Counted from the first letter of the stretch, positions 35,119 to 43,887 are shown. The stretch: DNA of 64,000 nt from Bacillus canaveralius (GCF_002860125.1 NZ_PGVA01000054.1:16206-80205); one strand, 5' to 3'. Made by a program: numbers and translations. The notes: generated by a model not told the origin, from the letters alone.

Positions 35119-36060
35119 ATGAAAAAGGTGATTTTTACACTGGCTGCCACTCTAACTATTGGAACTACAGCTTTTGCCAACCCTGCACCACATGAATCCG
35201 TCAATGAAGGAAAACAATTAGTGGAGAAATTCCAAAATCTTACCCGCAATAATATTTGGGAACAGAAAGAAAAAGTTGATCTGCAATTTAATACATTTCA
35301 TCCACAAGGAATGACAAAAGTTGGAGATCTGTATTATATGTCTTCTGTTGAAATTATTGAGAAAACGGTAAAATACGCTCAGCCCCAGAATGGTTACGAT
35401 CGCACGGCCGGTAAGGGAGTGGGGCACCTGTTTGTATTTAACAAAGATGGAAAACTGCTGAAGGATTTAAAGCTCGGTGAAGGTACTATATACCATCCTG
35501 GAGGAATTGATTATGATGGTAAATCAATTTGGGTACCGGTTGCTGAGTATCGCCCAAACAGCAAGTCAATCATATATAAAGTAAATCCAGAAACGATGAA
35601 GGTCCAGGAAGTATTTCGTCCAAATGACCACATTGGAGGAATAGTGAGGGATAGAAAACAAGGAACTTTAAAGGCTGTAAGCTGGGGGTCAAGAACGTTC
35701 TATGAGTTCAATGAAAAAGGAGAAGTGCTACGCAAATCAAATAATCCTAGCCACTTTATCGATTATCAGGACTGTGAGAATGCAGGAAAAGATAATATGA
35801 TATGTAGTGGTATTGCTGAATTGCCACAGCCAGGTTCTGCCACTGCAAAGTATGAATTGGGCGGGGTTGCCTTACTTAATATGAAAACAATGAATATTGT
35901 TCACGAACTCCCAATAACTTTGTTTTCCCCTCAGGGACATGTTGTTACACGCAATCCAGTATTTCTTGAAAATACAGTACAAGGAATAAAAATGTATGCA
36001 GTACCGGATGATGATAAATCCTCTATGCTCGTGTATGAAACAAGCGTTAGTAAAAAATAA
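35119..36060 (+). CDS. secreted DUF6454-like beta-propeller protein
   Basis: A 313-residue protein with a cleavable signal peptide (MKKVIFTLAATLTIGTTAFA). Repeated propeller-type blades follow, with YHPGGIDYDGKSIWVPVAEY, SIIYKVNPETMKVQE and HIGGIVRDRKQGTLKAVSWGS. It agrees with my recollection of the DUF6454 family and resembles SMP-30-like six-blade propellers. Two Cys (QDCENAGKDNMICSG) could form a disulfide. The function is unknown. ATG 35119 follows AGGAGG; an upstream ATG would bury the signal peptide. Confidence 0.8.
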   Translation: MKKVIFTLAATLTIGTTAFANPAPHESVNEGKQLVEKFQNLTRNNIWEQKEKVDLQFNTFHPQGMTKVGDLYYMSSVEIIEKTVKYAQPQNGYDRTAGKGVGHLFVFNKDGKLLKDLKLGEGTIYHPGGIDYDGKSIWVPVAEYRPNSKSIIYKVNPETMKVQEVFRPNDHIGGIVRDRKQGTLKAVSWGSRTFYEFNEKGEVLRKSNNPSHFIDYQDCENAGKDNMICSGIAELPQPGSATAKYELGGVALLNMKTMNIVHELPITLFSPQGHVVTRNPVFLENTVQGIKMYAVPDDDKSSMLVYETSVSKK

Positions 36061-36123
36061 ATTTTATGGGACATTTCGCTATAATGCATCACCGTGTCTT
36101 CACTTATGAAAATTTTAAGATTC

Positions 36124-36150
36124 GGCTGCCAAACCAGGCAGCCTTTTCTT
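36124..36150 (+). terminator. terminator after the DUF6454-like gene
   Basis: GGCTGCC (36124-36130) pairs with GGCAGCC (36137-36143), followed by TTTTCTT. It continues directly into copy A of the repeat family described at 36124-36170. Confidence 0.85.
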
Positions 36151-36170
36151 GTTGAACCAGGGTAGTTTAG
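36124..36170 (+). repeat. terminator-linked repeat, copy A
   Basis: Hairpin, then TTTTCTTGTTGAACCAGGGT and AGTTTAG. It shares the block TTTTCTTRTTGAAC plus a G-rich CAGGTTAG-like end with copies near 47450, 48087, 60996 and 63917. Confidence 0.55.
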
Positions 36171-36244
36171 GTTTAAAAATATGAAGAACAAGGGATTCAT
36201 CAAAAGCTTTATACTTGGCGTGACGCAGATTATCACTCCATCGA

Positions 36245-37300
36245 CTAAATCTGGTTTCCGCCTTGCAGCATTTTTGCTAAATGCTTAACAGTAGGGGTCA
36301 GATTTACAAAGAAATACGATTCGCGAAGTCTTCGGGATGGATCGCTTTTATGTAAATAACCGGCACTGCCTTGGTGAAGCATACAGGCATGGACTGCTTT
36401 CGAAGTTAGATGGACGGCATTAAGGCGCAACTGCAATAATTCCTTCCAATGCCTGGTCAAGTCCTCGGCATGCACCAACTGGTACAATTGCTCCCTGAGA
36501 GGTGCGAGTTCCTCAATCAGCTCTTCATTTTGAATGCCAAGAAATTGATTGCAGCCACCCTGTTTGTTGCAAACTTTTTCAATCGACACAATCGATGCAG
36601 CCGTAACACCGATTCCCAATGGAATTTGATAGAAGACAAACGCAGGACGGATCTTTTCCACGTATTCGTCTGCATTGTCCGTAATAACGAAATGATCCGG
36701 AATGAACACATCATTAAAGCCGCAGGCAAAAGTGGCGCTGCCGTTCAAGCCCAAATATTCCTGCTTTTCCTTTAGCTTTAACCCTTCGGTATTGCACGGA
36801 ACAAAAGCCATAATCCGCTGCTTCTTCCCAACCGAGGCAATCACACCGAACCAGTGGGACTCACCCAAATTCGACACAGAAGGCAATTGCCCGGAAATAA
36901 TATACCCCCCTTCAGCCCGTTCCGCACTTAAGTGCAGGGGTTCAAGCCCGGCATAGTATTTCATCGGATTGGAAAGACCCGTTCCACCAAGAAGCTTACC
37001 GTTTTCCAGTAATGGAAGCAGTTCCTGTTTCAAATAAGAATTATCACTTTTTCTGATGTAAGTTAAGGCGGCAAGATGGCACCATAAATTGAAAGCGGTT
37101 GTCATGCATACTTTGGCAATCTGTTCGACCAGATTGACTTCGCGGGCCAGGACTTCTTGCTCAGATAAACCGTTTGAGGACAAGAAACCTTTTGTGCCCA
37201 ATTTTAATAAAAAATCACGGGGATAGAAAGCATCTGCATCAATTTTTCTGACAAGCGGTTTTAACTCATTCTGCAGTAGATCATCCAGAACTTCCGTCAT
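36245..37300 (-). CDS. acyl-CoA dehydrogenase-fold flavoprotein
   Basis: A 351-residue protein with the acyl-CoA dehydrogenase fold. The N-terminal helices carry KLGTKGFLSSNGLSEQEVL, the middle beta domain has LLGGTGLSNPMKYYAG and EYLGLNGSATFACGFNDVFI, and the C-terminal helices contain HQGSAGYLHKSDPSRRLRES. The catalytic Glu of true dehydrogenases is not apparent, and the class resembles DszC/SfnC-like flavin-dependent monooxygenases. ATG 37300 follows AAAGGAGG; the longer frame would run into the upstream gene. It is near an SsuABC-type importer and a DUF4242-like gene. An oxygenase acting on an organosulfur or similar small molecule is inferred, not shown. Confidence 0.78.
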   Translation of the reverse strand: MTEVLDDLLQNELKPLVRKIDADAFYPRDFLLKLGTKGFLSSNGLSEQEVLAREVNLVEQIAKVCMTTAFNLWCHLAALTYIRKSDNSYLKQELLPLLENGKLLGGTGLSNPMKYYAGLEPLHLSAERAEGGYIISGQLPSVSNLGESHWFGVIASVGKKQRIMAFVPCNTEGLKLKEKQEYLGLNGSATFACGFNDVFIPDHFVITDNADEYVEKIRPAFVFYQIPLGIGVTAASIVSIEKVCNKQGGCNQFLGIQNEELIEELAPLREQLYQLVHAEDLTRHWKELLQLRLNAVHLTSKAVHACMLHQGSAGYLHKSDPSRRLRESYFFVNLTPTVKHLAKMLQGGNQI

Positions 37301-37338
37301 CTCCAAGTCCTCCTTTCTGTATGTCCAATGTGAGAAAA

Positions 37339-37361
37339 AGCCTCCAAATAAATGGAGGCTT
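37339..37361 (-). terminator. terminator between the DUF4242-like gene and the oxidase gene
   Basis: AAGCCTCCA pairs with TGGAGGCTT around a 5-base loop. The minus strand then reads TTTTTCTC. It may reduce read-through from the DUF4242-like gene into the oxidase gene, so the two need not be expressed equally. Confidence 0.8.
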
Positions 37362-37373
37362 CTCCTAAAGCAA

Positions 37374-37907
37374 CTATGATCTAGGTAAAATTTGTGTGAT
37401 TGTATCAATTGGAGCGGAAACCGCTTCACGGGCTTTCTTGACCGTTGATTCGTCCGGAGCATCATAGAAACACAAACATTTTGTCATGTCTTCACATACA
37501 TACGTCCTTGAGAAAGCAACCTCTGGCACTTCTGCATAATGAACAGAGTTTTTCGATTTTCTGTCCAGATATGCATCCATTGTGAGGTTCTCCGGAAGAT
37601 TCCACTCAACAAGGTAATTCACAACATCTGCTTGTTTTTTGACGTCTTCAAGATCCTTGCCGACAAGTCGCACAGGCTTGATAAGAGTGATCGGAACCCC
37701 TAATTCTCTTAAGCTATTATTGACGGTGTTGCGCTCTTCACTTTCAAATATGAAAAAAGCCCGGGAAAGATCGCTTGAAACCTGGATCTCAATTAGACTG
37801 GCACTCTTTCCGCTTAAATCTGCTTGAATTTCCGCAACCTTCTTTTCAAAAGCGTCTTTATCCTCGATTGCTCCATTTAAAATTGATTCTACCAAGTACA
37901 GTCCCAT
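37374..37907 (-). CDS. tandem DUF4242-like protein
   Basis: A 177-residue protein of two ferredoxin-like halves. The second half (from about residue 98) has the DUF4242 pattern NYLVEWNLPENLTMDAYLDR, HYAEVPEVAFSRTYVCEDMTKCLCFYDAPDESTVKKAREA. The first half (IEIQVSSDLSRAFFIFESEE) looks like a diverged copy. DUF4242 proteins include small metal-binding proteins, and the Cys residues in YVCEDMTKCLCFYDAP could be ligands. It has its own promoter (see 37972-38020), divergent from the HxlR gene. Confidence 0.75.
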   Translation of the reverse strand: MGLYLVESILNGAIEDKDAFEKKVAEIQADLSGKSASLIEIQVSSDLSRAFFIFESEERNTVNNSLRELGVPITLIKPVRLVGKDLEDVKKQADVVNYLVEWNLPENLTMDAYLDRKSKNSVHYAEVPEVAFSRTYVCEDMTKCLCFYDAPDESTVKKAREAVSAPIDTITQILPRS

Positions 37908-37971
37908 TATAATTCCTCCTGTAATAATATTTAATTCCGATAGGTTTAATCATATTTATTACTTGTTAATA

Positions 37972-38020
37972 ATTTTATTATACTAAGTTCAAAAAAACAA
38001 CCTACAAAAGAAATATTTTC
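37972..38020 (-). promoter_or_regulatory. shared promoter/operator, copy 1 (DUF4242 gene)
   Basis: On the minus strand a CTTTTGTAGGTTG box is followed 16 bases after TAGGTT by TATAAT. The same box, spacing and flanks recur at 41221-41270 in front of the ABC transporter operon. The -35 (TAGGTT) is poor, so an activator is likely. The HxlR gene starting at 38059 is the obvious candidate. Confidence 0.7.
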
Positions 38021-38058
38021 ATGTTATCATAAAAGCAACAGACATTGGAGGTTTATGT

Positions 38059-38511
38059 ATGAAAGACAGATATAACTTACCCTGTAATATTGCCCAGACC
38101 CTTAACATTATCGGTGATCGCTGGACCTTGTTGATTGTCCATGAGATCTTAATAGGCAATACGACATTCAATGAAATAAAAAAATCATTAACAGGTATTT
38201 CTTCCAATCTTTTATCGGACAGGCTTAAGCACCTGGAACAGACTGGTTTGATTGAATCGAGCCTGTATTCCGACCATCCTCCCCGCTACAGCTACACGCT
38301 GACCGAGAGCGGGAAAGACCTTGAGCATGTATTTAATTCCATGATTCTTTGGGGCCGGAATCATTTAAAAAAGTGCTATAAAAAATTGATCCATGAAGCT
38401 TGCCGCCATGAGGTTGAAATCGCTTATTATTGCTCGCACTGTGAAAAAAATGTCGATGATGTGATTGTTGTGGAAGTGGATGCCGATGATGTAAAGCCAT
38501 TATCGTCGTAG
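38059..38511 (+). CDS. HxlR family transcriptional regulator
   Basis: A 150-residue winged-helix protein. The HxlR core has CNIAQTLNIIGDRWTLLIVHEIL, FNEIKKSLTGISSNLLSDRLKHLEQTGLIE and YSYTLTESGKDL. The N-terminal Cys typical of redox/aldehyde sensing members is at residue 9. A C-terminal extension with CRHEVEIAYYCSHCEKN may bind zinc. It is divergent from the DUF4242-like gene and converges on the importer, and it probably regulates both units. GGAGG precedes ATG 38059. Confidence 0.9.
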   Translation: MKDRYNLPCNIAQTLNIIGDRWTLLIVHEILIGNTTFNEIKKSLTGISSNLLSDRLKHLEQTGLIESSLYSDHPPRYSYTLTESGKDLEHVFNSMILWGRNHLKKCYKKLIHEACRHEVEIAYYCSHCEKNVDDVIVVEVDADDVKPLSS

Positions 38512-38519
38512 ATAAAGTG

Positions 38520-38550
38520 AAGGCAGAGAAGAAAATCTTTGCCTTTTTAC
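38520..38550 (+). terminator. terminator of the HxlR gene
   Basis: AAGGCAGAG pairs with CTTTGCCTT (one G-U) and is followed by TTTTTAC. It lies between convergent genes. Confidence 0.75.
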
Positions 38551-38552
38551 TT

Positions 38553-39338
38553 TTACGGATTCACCCGTCCCCACTGCCGGTTTACCCAATTCTCAAATAG
38601 ACCTACAACTTTATCAAGCAACAATCCCGACACGCCAATAAAAATGATGCCTGCCATGACAAAGTCAAGATTCATTGAATTCCTGGCATCAACAATTAAA
38701 TACCCCAGCCCTGATTGTGCACCTACCATTTCACCGGCAACAAGGAAAACCCAGGCTGTTCCAACCGCAATATGAAGTCCATTCGCAATGAACGGAAATG
38801 CGGCCGGAAGGATAATTTTCCTCATTAATTGAGGTTGTTTGATTTCAAAGTTCTGGGCTACTTTCAAATACGTTTTATCAACCTTTATGACTGCGGAAAC
38901 GGTCGGCAGCAAAACTGGGAAGAATGCAGCGATAAAGATAATCACAATTGCGGGAATATCACCAATCCCAAACCACAATACGATAAACGGTGACCAGGCA
39001 ATCGGTGACACTGGTCTTAACACCTGGACTATAGGATCAAGGATCGCCCAAAGCCGCCTCATCCTGCCAAGGATTAGTCCCAAAATCACGGCGGATACCA
39101 CAGCCAGCAGGTATCCGATCAAGAAGCGTGTTAAGCTCACTCGAAGATGTACAAAGAGCGTTCCGTCCAGAATAAGTGACTGGACTGCTTCCCACACGGT
39201 TAATGGCGAAGGGAACAAGGCTTCGTTATGCCCACCAATGACTATTAACGCCTGCCATACGGCAACCAGCAGGACAAATCCTATTAACACATTCGATAAT
39301 TTTTTCAGGCTGCTCACAAGATCACTTCGCTTTATCAA
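38553..39338 (-). CDS. ABC transporter permease (SsuC/TauC-like)
   Basis: A 261-residue permease with six transmembrane helices of the BPD_transp_1 type: SLTRFLIGYLLAVVSAVILG, LRPVSPIAWSPFIVLWFGIGD and the coupling loop IKQPQLMRKIILPAAFPFIANGL. The class imports sulfonates, taurine, nitrate or pyrimidine precursors. Its start overlaps the lipoprotein gene end by 17 bases. It is the last gene of the operon. Confidence 0.9.
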   Translation of the reverse strand: MIKRSDLVSSLKKLSNVLIGFVLLVAVWQALIVIGGHNEALFPSPLTVWEAVQSLILDGTLFVHLRVSLTRFLIGYLLAVVSAVILGLILGRMRRLWAILDPIVQVLRPVSPIAWSPFIVLWFGIGDIPAIVIIFIAAFFPVLLPTVSAVIKVDKTYLKVAQNFEIKQPQLMRKIILPAAFPFIANGLHIAVGTAWVFLVAGEMVGAQSGLGYLIVDARNSMNLDFVMAGIIFIGVSGLLLDKVVGLFENWVNRQWGRVNP

Positions 39339-40296
39339 TTAATGAGTTATCTACAAAAGCCTCATAGCTCGGCGGATTTTCAAATAACCCCATCTCTATC
39401 AGGTTCTGCTGCAATTCTTCATAGGCTCTTTCATTAAGGCGCAGATCTTCATATGTAATCCACTCCAATGATAGATCCATCACTTCTTTTTCTACATTCA
39501 TATATTTAGAGGAAATTTCATGAGTTTGTTCATCTTTTAGTTCAGCCATTTCACCGGCTTTCACATATTCTTTCATAAACTCTTGGGCCGCCTGTTTCTC
39601 TTGCTCAATAAAATCATTTCTGAGCACAAGTGCACAGTCCACGGAATCCTTCCATAACTCTTCCGACTGAAAAAGCACCTTTCCTTTTCCGATCGCTACG
39701 GACAGAGCACCGAAAGGCTCTGCAACAACATATCCGTCAATTCTTCCTTCAGAGAGGGCAGCTGGCATTTCCGCAGGAGGAAGTTCAATCGCATTCACAT
39801 CTTTATATTCCATCCCATTTTGTTTCAGCATTTGGTAAAGCAGGACATTATGAGTTGAGAACTTGTGGGGGATGGCAAAATTCTTCCCCTTCAAATCTTC
39901 AACACTATTGACATCATTTGCCGACACTAATACATTGCCGTCGCGATGCCCCAATGCAACTGCCTTAAGATCTATCCCTTGCTCTTTTGCTCTCATCGCC
40001 AGTGTAATCAGGACTGATGCTCCGTCGATTCTGCCGGTATTTAGAGCGTCCATCAGCTCCGGCCAAGAGCCAAACTTGACTAACTCAAGGTCGAAATTCT
40101 TAAAATTCTCTTTTTGCTCATTTTCAATGTATAAAGGAATTGCATGGGTAATCGGCAAATAACCGATTTTGATCGTTCTTTTCTCACCGTTCGAGCCACC
40201 GCTGGCTTCCTGCCCTGTATTTCCGCACGCTGACAAAATTAACATAATGGATAGAAGCCAGATTAGCATTACCAGTTTTCCGGACTTTTTCTTCAT
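39322..40296 (-). CDS. ABC transporter substrate-binding lipoprotein (SsuA/NrtA-like)
   Basis: A 324-residue lipoprotein (lipobox LSAC, Cys24). The NMT1/SsuA pattern is visible: IKIGYLPITHAIPLYIE, GSWPELMDALNTGRIDGASVLITLA, FAIPHKFSTHNVLLYQML and LPPAEMPAALSEGRIDGYVVAEPFG. The ITHAIP and PAEMP motifs are those of the sulfonate/nitrate-type binding proteins. The ligand cannot be decided between sulfonate, taurine and related anions. Confidence 0.9.
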   Translation of the reverse strand: MKKKSGKLVMLIWLLSIMLILSACGNTGQEASGGSNGEKRTIKIGYLPITHAIPLYIENEQKENFKNFDLELVKFGSWPELMDALNTGRIDGASVLITLAMRAKEQGIDLKAVALGHRDGNVLVSANDVNSVEDLKGKNFAIPHKFSTHNVLLYQMLKQNGMEYKDVNAIELPPAEMPAALSEGRIDGYVVAEPFGALSVAIGKGKVLFQSEELWKDSVDCALVLRNDFIEQEKQAAQEFMKEYVKAGEMAELKDEQTHEISSKYMNVEKEVMDLSLEWITYEDLRLNERAYEELQQNLIEMGLFENPPSYEAFVDNSLIDKAK

Positions 40297-40328
40297 AAAA
40301 TAGTTCCTCCTTAAACTAGTTTAATAGA

Positions 40329-41114
40329 TTAAATGTTATACTCAATCGACTGATTTTCCCGATTGAAATGAAACTCGTCGAAAATAATTTTTCGGAAATG
40401 TTGAAATTCGCTATGGCTTCTGTCGCGTGGTCTGGATGACTCAATTCTCAGTTCTTTTTTTATTTGGCCCGGCTTTGAACTCATCATCAAAATTCGGTCC
40501 GATAAGTATATAGCTTCATCGATATCATGTGTGACAAGAATAATCGTCGTTTTTTCTTTTTTATGCAACCTCAACAGTTCATCTTGCAGATAATAGCGAT
40601 TAAATGTATCGAGCGCAGCAAATGGTTCATCCATTAAAATGAGTTCGGGCTGAATAACAAGAGCTCTGGCAATTGCCACTCTTTGCTGCATCCCTCCCGA
40701 AAGCTCATGGGGGAACAGGTTCATCTTGTCATCCAGGCCGACGAGCTTTAAGTATTCCAGCGCGCGTTCTCTTCTCTCTGTTGTTGAAATGGACGCTTCT
40801 TCAAGTCCTAACTCTACATTTTTCAGTACTGACCGCCAAGGCAGCAACCCGTAATTTTGAAATAACATGACACCTCGCCGGCTGGGCCGTTCCACGACAC
40901 TTCCATCAAGTACAACCTTTCCGTTGCCTGCTTTCTCAAAGCCACCGATCACATTTAAGAGCGTGCTTTTTCCGCAGCCGCTTTCACCGAGAATGGAAAT
41001 AATCTCTCCCTTTTTCACATCAAAGGATATTTCCTCCAGCACTTTTACAACTTGTTCTCTGTTCATAAAACTTTTACATACGCGATCAACTTTTATAAAC
41101 GCAGAATTATCCAA
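40329..41114 (-). CDS. ABC transporter ATP-binding protein (SsuB/TauB-like)
   Basis: A 261-residue ATPase with Walker A GESGCGKST, Q-loop VMLFQNYGLLPWRSVLKNV (typical of the nitrate/sulfonate/taurine class), signature LSGGMQQR, Walker B LILMDEPFAALD and switch LVTHDIDEA. It is the first gene of the three-gene importer operon and lies downstream of the shared promoter at 41221. Confidence 0.92.
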   Translation of the reverse strand: MDNSAFIKVDRVCKSFMNREQVVKVLEEISFDVKKGEIISILGESGCGKSTLLNVIGGFEKAGNGKVVLDGSVVERPSRRGVMLFQNYGLLPWRSVLKNVELGLEEASISTTERRERALEYLKLVGLDDKMNLFPHELSGGMQQRVAIARALVIQPELILMDEPFAALDTFNRYYLQDELLRLHKKEKTTIILVTHDIDEAIYLSDRILMMSSKPGQIKKELRIESSRPRDRSHSEFQHFRKIIFDEFHFNRENQSIEYNI

Positions 41115-41220
41115 ATTTTTATAACCTGCCTTTCTTTCGCTCGGTTTCCTACTGTATTTTATATGTATGGATTATAATCCTCTTAATTCCTATAAAAATA
41201 CTACGATTAATATGTAAGTT

Positions 41221-41270
41221 ATTTTATTATACTATGTACAATAAATCAACCTAACAAAAGACTTATTTCA
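41221..41270 (-). promoter_or_regulatory. shared promoter/operator, copy 2 (ABC importer)
   Basis: The minus strand reads CTTTTGTTAGGTTG, then 16 bases after TAGGTT comes TATAAT, matching the copy at 37972-38020 at most positions over about 45 bases. It lies about 110 bases before the ATPase gene. Confidence 0.7.
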
Positions 41271-41299
41271 GATATTTTTGAGGGATGTCCATTCCGAAC

Positions 41300-41670
41300 G
41301 GAGTGTACGAAATTTAAATATGGCCGGACGACGCAATGGCACGCGACTTACCATAACTGAAAAAAGAAGCCCATGACGCCTTTGGACAGACGATGGAAAC
41401 AACTCTGTGCGAAACGGAAAACAGACATAGAGAGTGTTTTCGGTCAGTTCAAGGGCAAACGGCCGTTCCGTCGATTCCCCTTACGGCGTTTGACAAGGTG
41501 AATATTGAAATAGGCCTGATCAGTTTGGCCCATAATCTACTGAAAAAGGCGGCCAAACAGGCCGCCTAAATCAAAAAATGATGTTACATCTCAAAGAACA
41601 AAACTTAAAAAACCAAATGACAGGGACTGAAACTTAATAGCTTTTTACTTTTGACGCAGCCCCTTATTTT
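41300..41670 (+). mobile_element. IS1182-type transposase remnant with right end
   Basis: Transposase C-terminal pieces in two frames: KTDIESVFGQFKGKRPFRRF, then after a frameshift NIEIGLISLAHNLLKKAA up to a stop near 41568. The Glu-bearing SVFGQFKG helix is typical of the IS4/IS1182 DDE group. About 100 bases further, TTTTGACGCAGCCCCTT (41655-41671) looks like the terminal inverted repeat of such an element. The N-terminal two thirds and left end are gone. Confidence 0.72.
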
Positions 41671-41681
41671 TGTGAACCTTT

Positions 41682-42587
41682 TTATATGTTTGTTTTTGAT
41701 AAAGCAAGTTGGTCCTCAGGCAATGCCTTGGTTCTGCCATTTTCATTTAGAACAGTACGCCATGTATAACGTGGTTCATAACCAAGGATCTGCCGGGCCT
41801 TATCTATTGCCATGAGAGTCTCGTTGCCTTGTATGTCCCTCTTTAATGGTACATTTGGGAAAAATCTATTTACTAAATCCTGACTGAGGTCGGGCATAAT
41901 CGTATCCGGGGCCGTTATATGAAATATTTCATTTCCTAAATTATCCTTTTCTAGCGCAAGAAGACAGGCCCTTGAAGCGTCCCTGACATCGCAATAAGCC
42001 CACGCATTTTTCTTTTGAATCTCCTTTTGTTCATCATTCCAATGGATTATAGGAATTTTTTCATATTCATCAGGCTCATACATATTTGCAAAACGCAGCG
42101 TAACTATCTGTGTGTTAGTAACTTTGTGATACATTTCTCCGAGGATTTCAGTCAATCGCTTTGCCATAGCATATGATGACTTAACTATGGTCGGATGCTC
42201 TTCGTCTACAGGCAGGTAACTAAGCTCGTCCGGAACAAAAGGATAGCCCAAAACAGTTTCACTTGATGCCCAGACAAGCTTAGGAATTTTTAAATCTTTA
42301 CAAGCTTCAAGGATATTAAAATTAACGAGCATGTTATTTTCAAAAATAGCCTGGGATGTATTCCTGACATCGGTAGGAATATTCCCGAGATGGACCACTG
42401 CATCACTTCCACTCAAAAGCTGACAGACCTGACCATAATCACGTAATTCAGCTTGAATGAATTTTTTCGATGCAGATTCTTCCCTCAATTTTCTATCTGA
42501 AGCTGTAACATCATGACCGGCTTCCAAGATTGTTCTTACGGTCCATCGGCCAATTTTACCTGCTGCTCCTGTTACCACTACTTTCAC
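41682..42587 (-). CDS. NAD(P)-dependent epimerase/dehydratase (extended SDR)
   Basis: A 301-residue extended short-chain dehydrogenase with the nucleotide motif VTGAAGKIGRW (GxxGxxG) and the active-site YAMAKRLTE (YxxxK). Upstream Ser residues in VWASSETVLGYP and the C-terminal substrate domain complete it. Similar proteins act on NDP-sugars or uronic acids (uronate dehydrogenase type), but the substrate is not predictable. It is flanked by the IS remnant, whose end is only about 10 bases from its stop. Confidence 0.85.
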   Translation of the reverse strand: MKVVVTGAAGKIGRWTVRTILEAGHDVTASDRKLREESASKKFIQAELRDYGQVCQLLSGSDAVVHLGNIPTDVRNTSQAIFENNMLVNFNILEACKDLKIPKLVWASSETVLGYPFVPDELSYLPVDEEHPTIVKSSYAMAKRLTEILGEMYHKVTNTQIVTLRFANMYEPDEYEKIPIIHWNDEQKEIQKKNAWAYCDVRDASRACLLALEKDNLGNEIFHITAPDTIMPDLSQDLVNRFFPNVPLKRDIQGNETLMAIDKARQILGYEPRYTWRTVLNENGRTKALPEDQLALSKTNI

Positions 42588-42950
42588 TATTTCCCGCTCC
42601 TTTTGTCGTATTTTCCATATTAGGGTAACCTTTTATTTTATAAATGATTAGTCAATTTCTTGGCACGGCATTATTGCACTATTCCTGCTAATACTTTTCC
42701 TAGCCGTTTTAAATTTAGTCATCGACTGAAAAACGAGCAACAATATCACTGCAAAAAAATTACCGAAAAGCCCATGTCTTCTCAGTAAGTCACACCTAAT
42801 ATCGTTGTTAGAATTCCCCTTTGTTAATGTTTTATAGCAGGGGGTCCAATAGTAAATAATGGTGAATAGGAACGTTATAAGTTCCGGAATAATAAAAATG
42901 AGAGACAGAGAGAGGTAACTATTAACAAACTTGAAATATCAGATCTGTTA
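42588..42950. other. intergenic region, nothing recognised
   Basis: About 360 AT-rich bases between two minus-strand genes. No ORF, hairpin with T-run or repeat was found. Confidence 0.4.
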
Positions 42951-43436
42951 TTAATGGTAGAGTATTTTAAAATAACTAAGAGTAGGAACTAAATTATTAC
43001 TTTTATATATGTGTTCAAGTTCTGATTTTGTTACCCATTTAACATCGCTCACTTCTTCCTGTTGGAGCGTGATATCTGTAATTTCAACACTCTGATTAAA
43101 TAACCATGCATCATAAAAGTCATTAAAAACATCACGGCGTTCGCTCTTTATCAATTTGCCATTACACTTAGATAAGTCAATCCCAATTTCTTCTTTCACT
43201 TCTCTAATTGCGCCTTCAAGGCTGTTTTCACCTGCTAAAACAGAGCCTCCCGGGCATTCCCACAAATTCGGGTGAGGTTTGTTCTGTTGTCGTTTTGTTA
43301 ACAAAATTTCACCTTTTTTATTCACTAGCCAAACATGGACAACTAAGTGATAATCACCAGCAGATAATGGGACTCCACGTTTGTGTTTCCTTCTAGTTTT
43401 ATTTCTATTTATGTCATATATATCCCAAAGTTCCAT
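42951..43436 (-). CDS. NUDIX hydrolase
   Basis: A 161-residue NUDIX enzyme with an intact Nudix box starting GGSVLAGENSLEGAIREVKE followed by EIGI. The N-terminus MELWDIYDINRNKTRRKHKRG resembles YfcD/IDI-like NUDIX proteins. These hydrolyse nucleoside diphosphate derivatives using Mg2+ held by the box glutamates. The open frame continues 50 codons upstream, but ATG 43436 has GGGGGGC 6 bases before it and matches the family start. Confidence 0.85.
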   Translation of the reverse strand: MELWDIYDINRNKTRRKHKRGVPLSAGDYHLVVHVWLVNKKGEILLTKRQQNKPHPNLWECPGGSVLAGENSLEGAIREVKEEIGIDLSKCNGKLIKSERRDVFNDFYDAWLFNQSVEITDITLQQEEVSDVKWVTKSELEHIYKSNNLVPTLSYFKILYH

Positions 43437-43611
43437 CAAATGCCCCCCATGAACTAACAAATTCTCTCCCAAATTAACTTCGATTATTTTCGAATAATCC
43501 CTTCTTTTATTCAAGAATGGCCCCTTTAATGTAGTAACATGACAGGAGTTTGCCACAAATTCAAAGGTTTGTTGAAGGGTTTGCACTTATCCAATAGTAG
43601 CACCTGTTTGT

Positions 43612-43887
43612 TCAAGAACTTTTTTTGTTATTCTTTAAACTCCAGTAAATGACAAGAGCTAATGGAATAATAAGCGGAATAATAATAAAAAATGAGAATG
43701 TCCAAGCTGTATTCAACAAAAATACGGCATCACTACATCCCTGCGTCCCACATTCCGTTGCTCGCAGTCCTCTTTCGCTTATGGCTGAAAAATAACCGAT
43801 TAGTCGAATTCCGAATAGGAAAAACCATACTGCCACAATAGCAATTAAAATAGAAATTACTTTAATCCAAGCTCTTGCTCGTCCCAT
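43612..43887 (-). CDS. small membrane protein with two transmembrane helices
   Basis: A 91-residue protein: helix 1 at about 8-30 (VISILIAIVAVWFFLFGIRL), an outside loop with two Cys (ECGTQGCSD) that could form a disulfide, helix 2 at about 60-82, then a basic tail KNNKKSS. The family is unknown to me. GGGAGG precedes the ATG, and it is 25 bases upstream of the longest possible frame of the NUDIX gene, so an operon is possible. Confidence 0.7.
   Translation of the reverse strand: MGRARAWIKVISILIAIVAVWFFLFGIRLIGYFSAISERGLRATECGTQGCSDAVFLLNTAWTFSFFIIIPLIIPLALVIYWSLKNNKKSS

Noticed and set aside
37301..37465. N-terminal extension of the acyl-CoA dehydrogenase-fold protein
   Set aside because: It would read through a terminator and into the upstream gene; AAAGGAGG marks ATG 37300.
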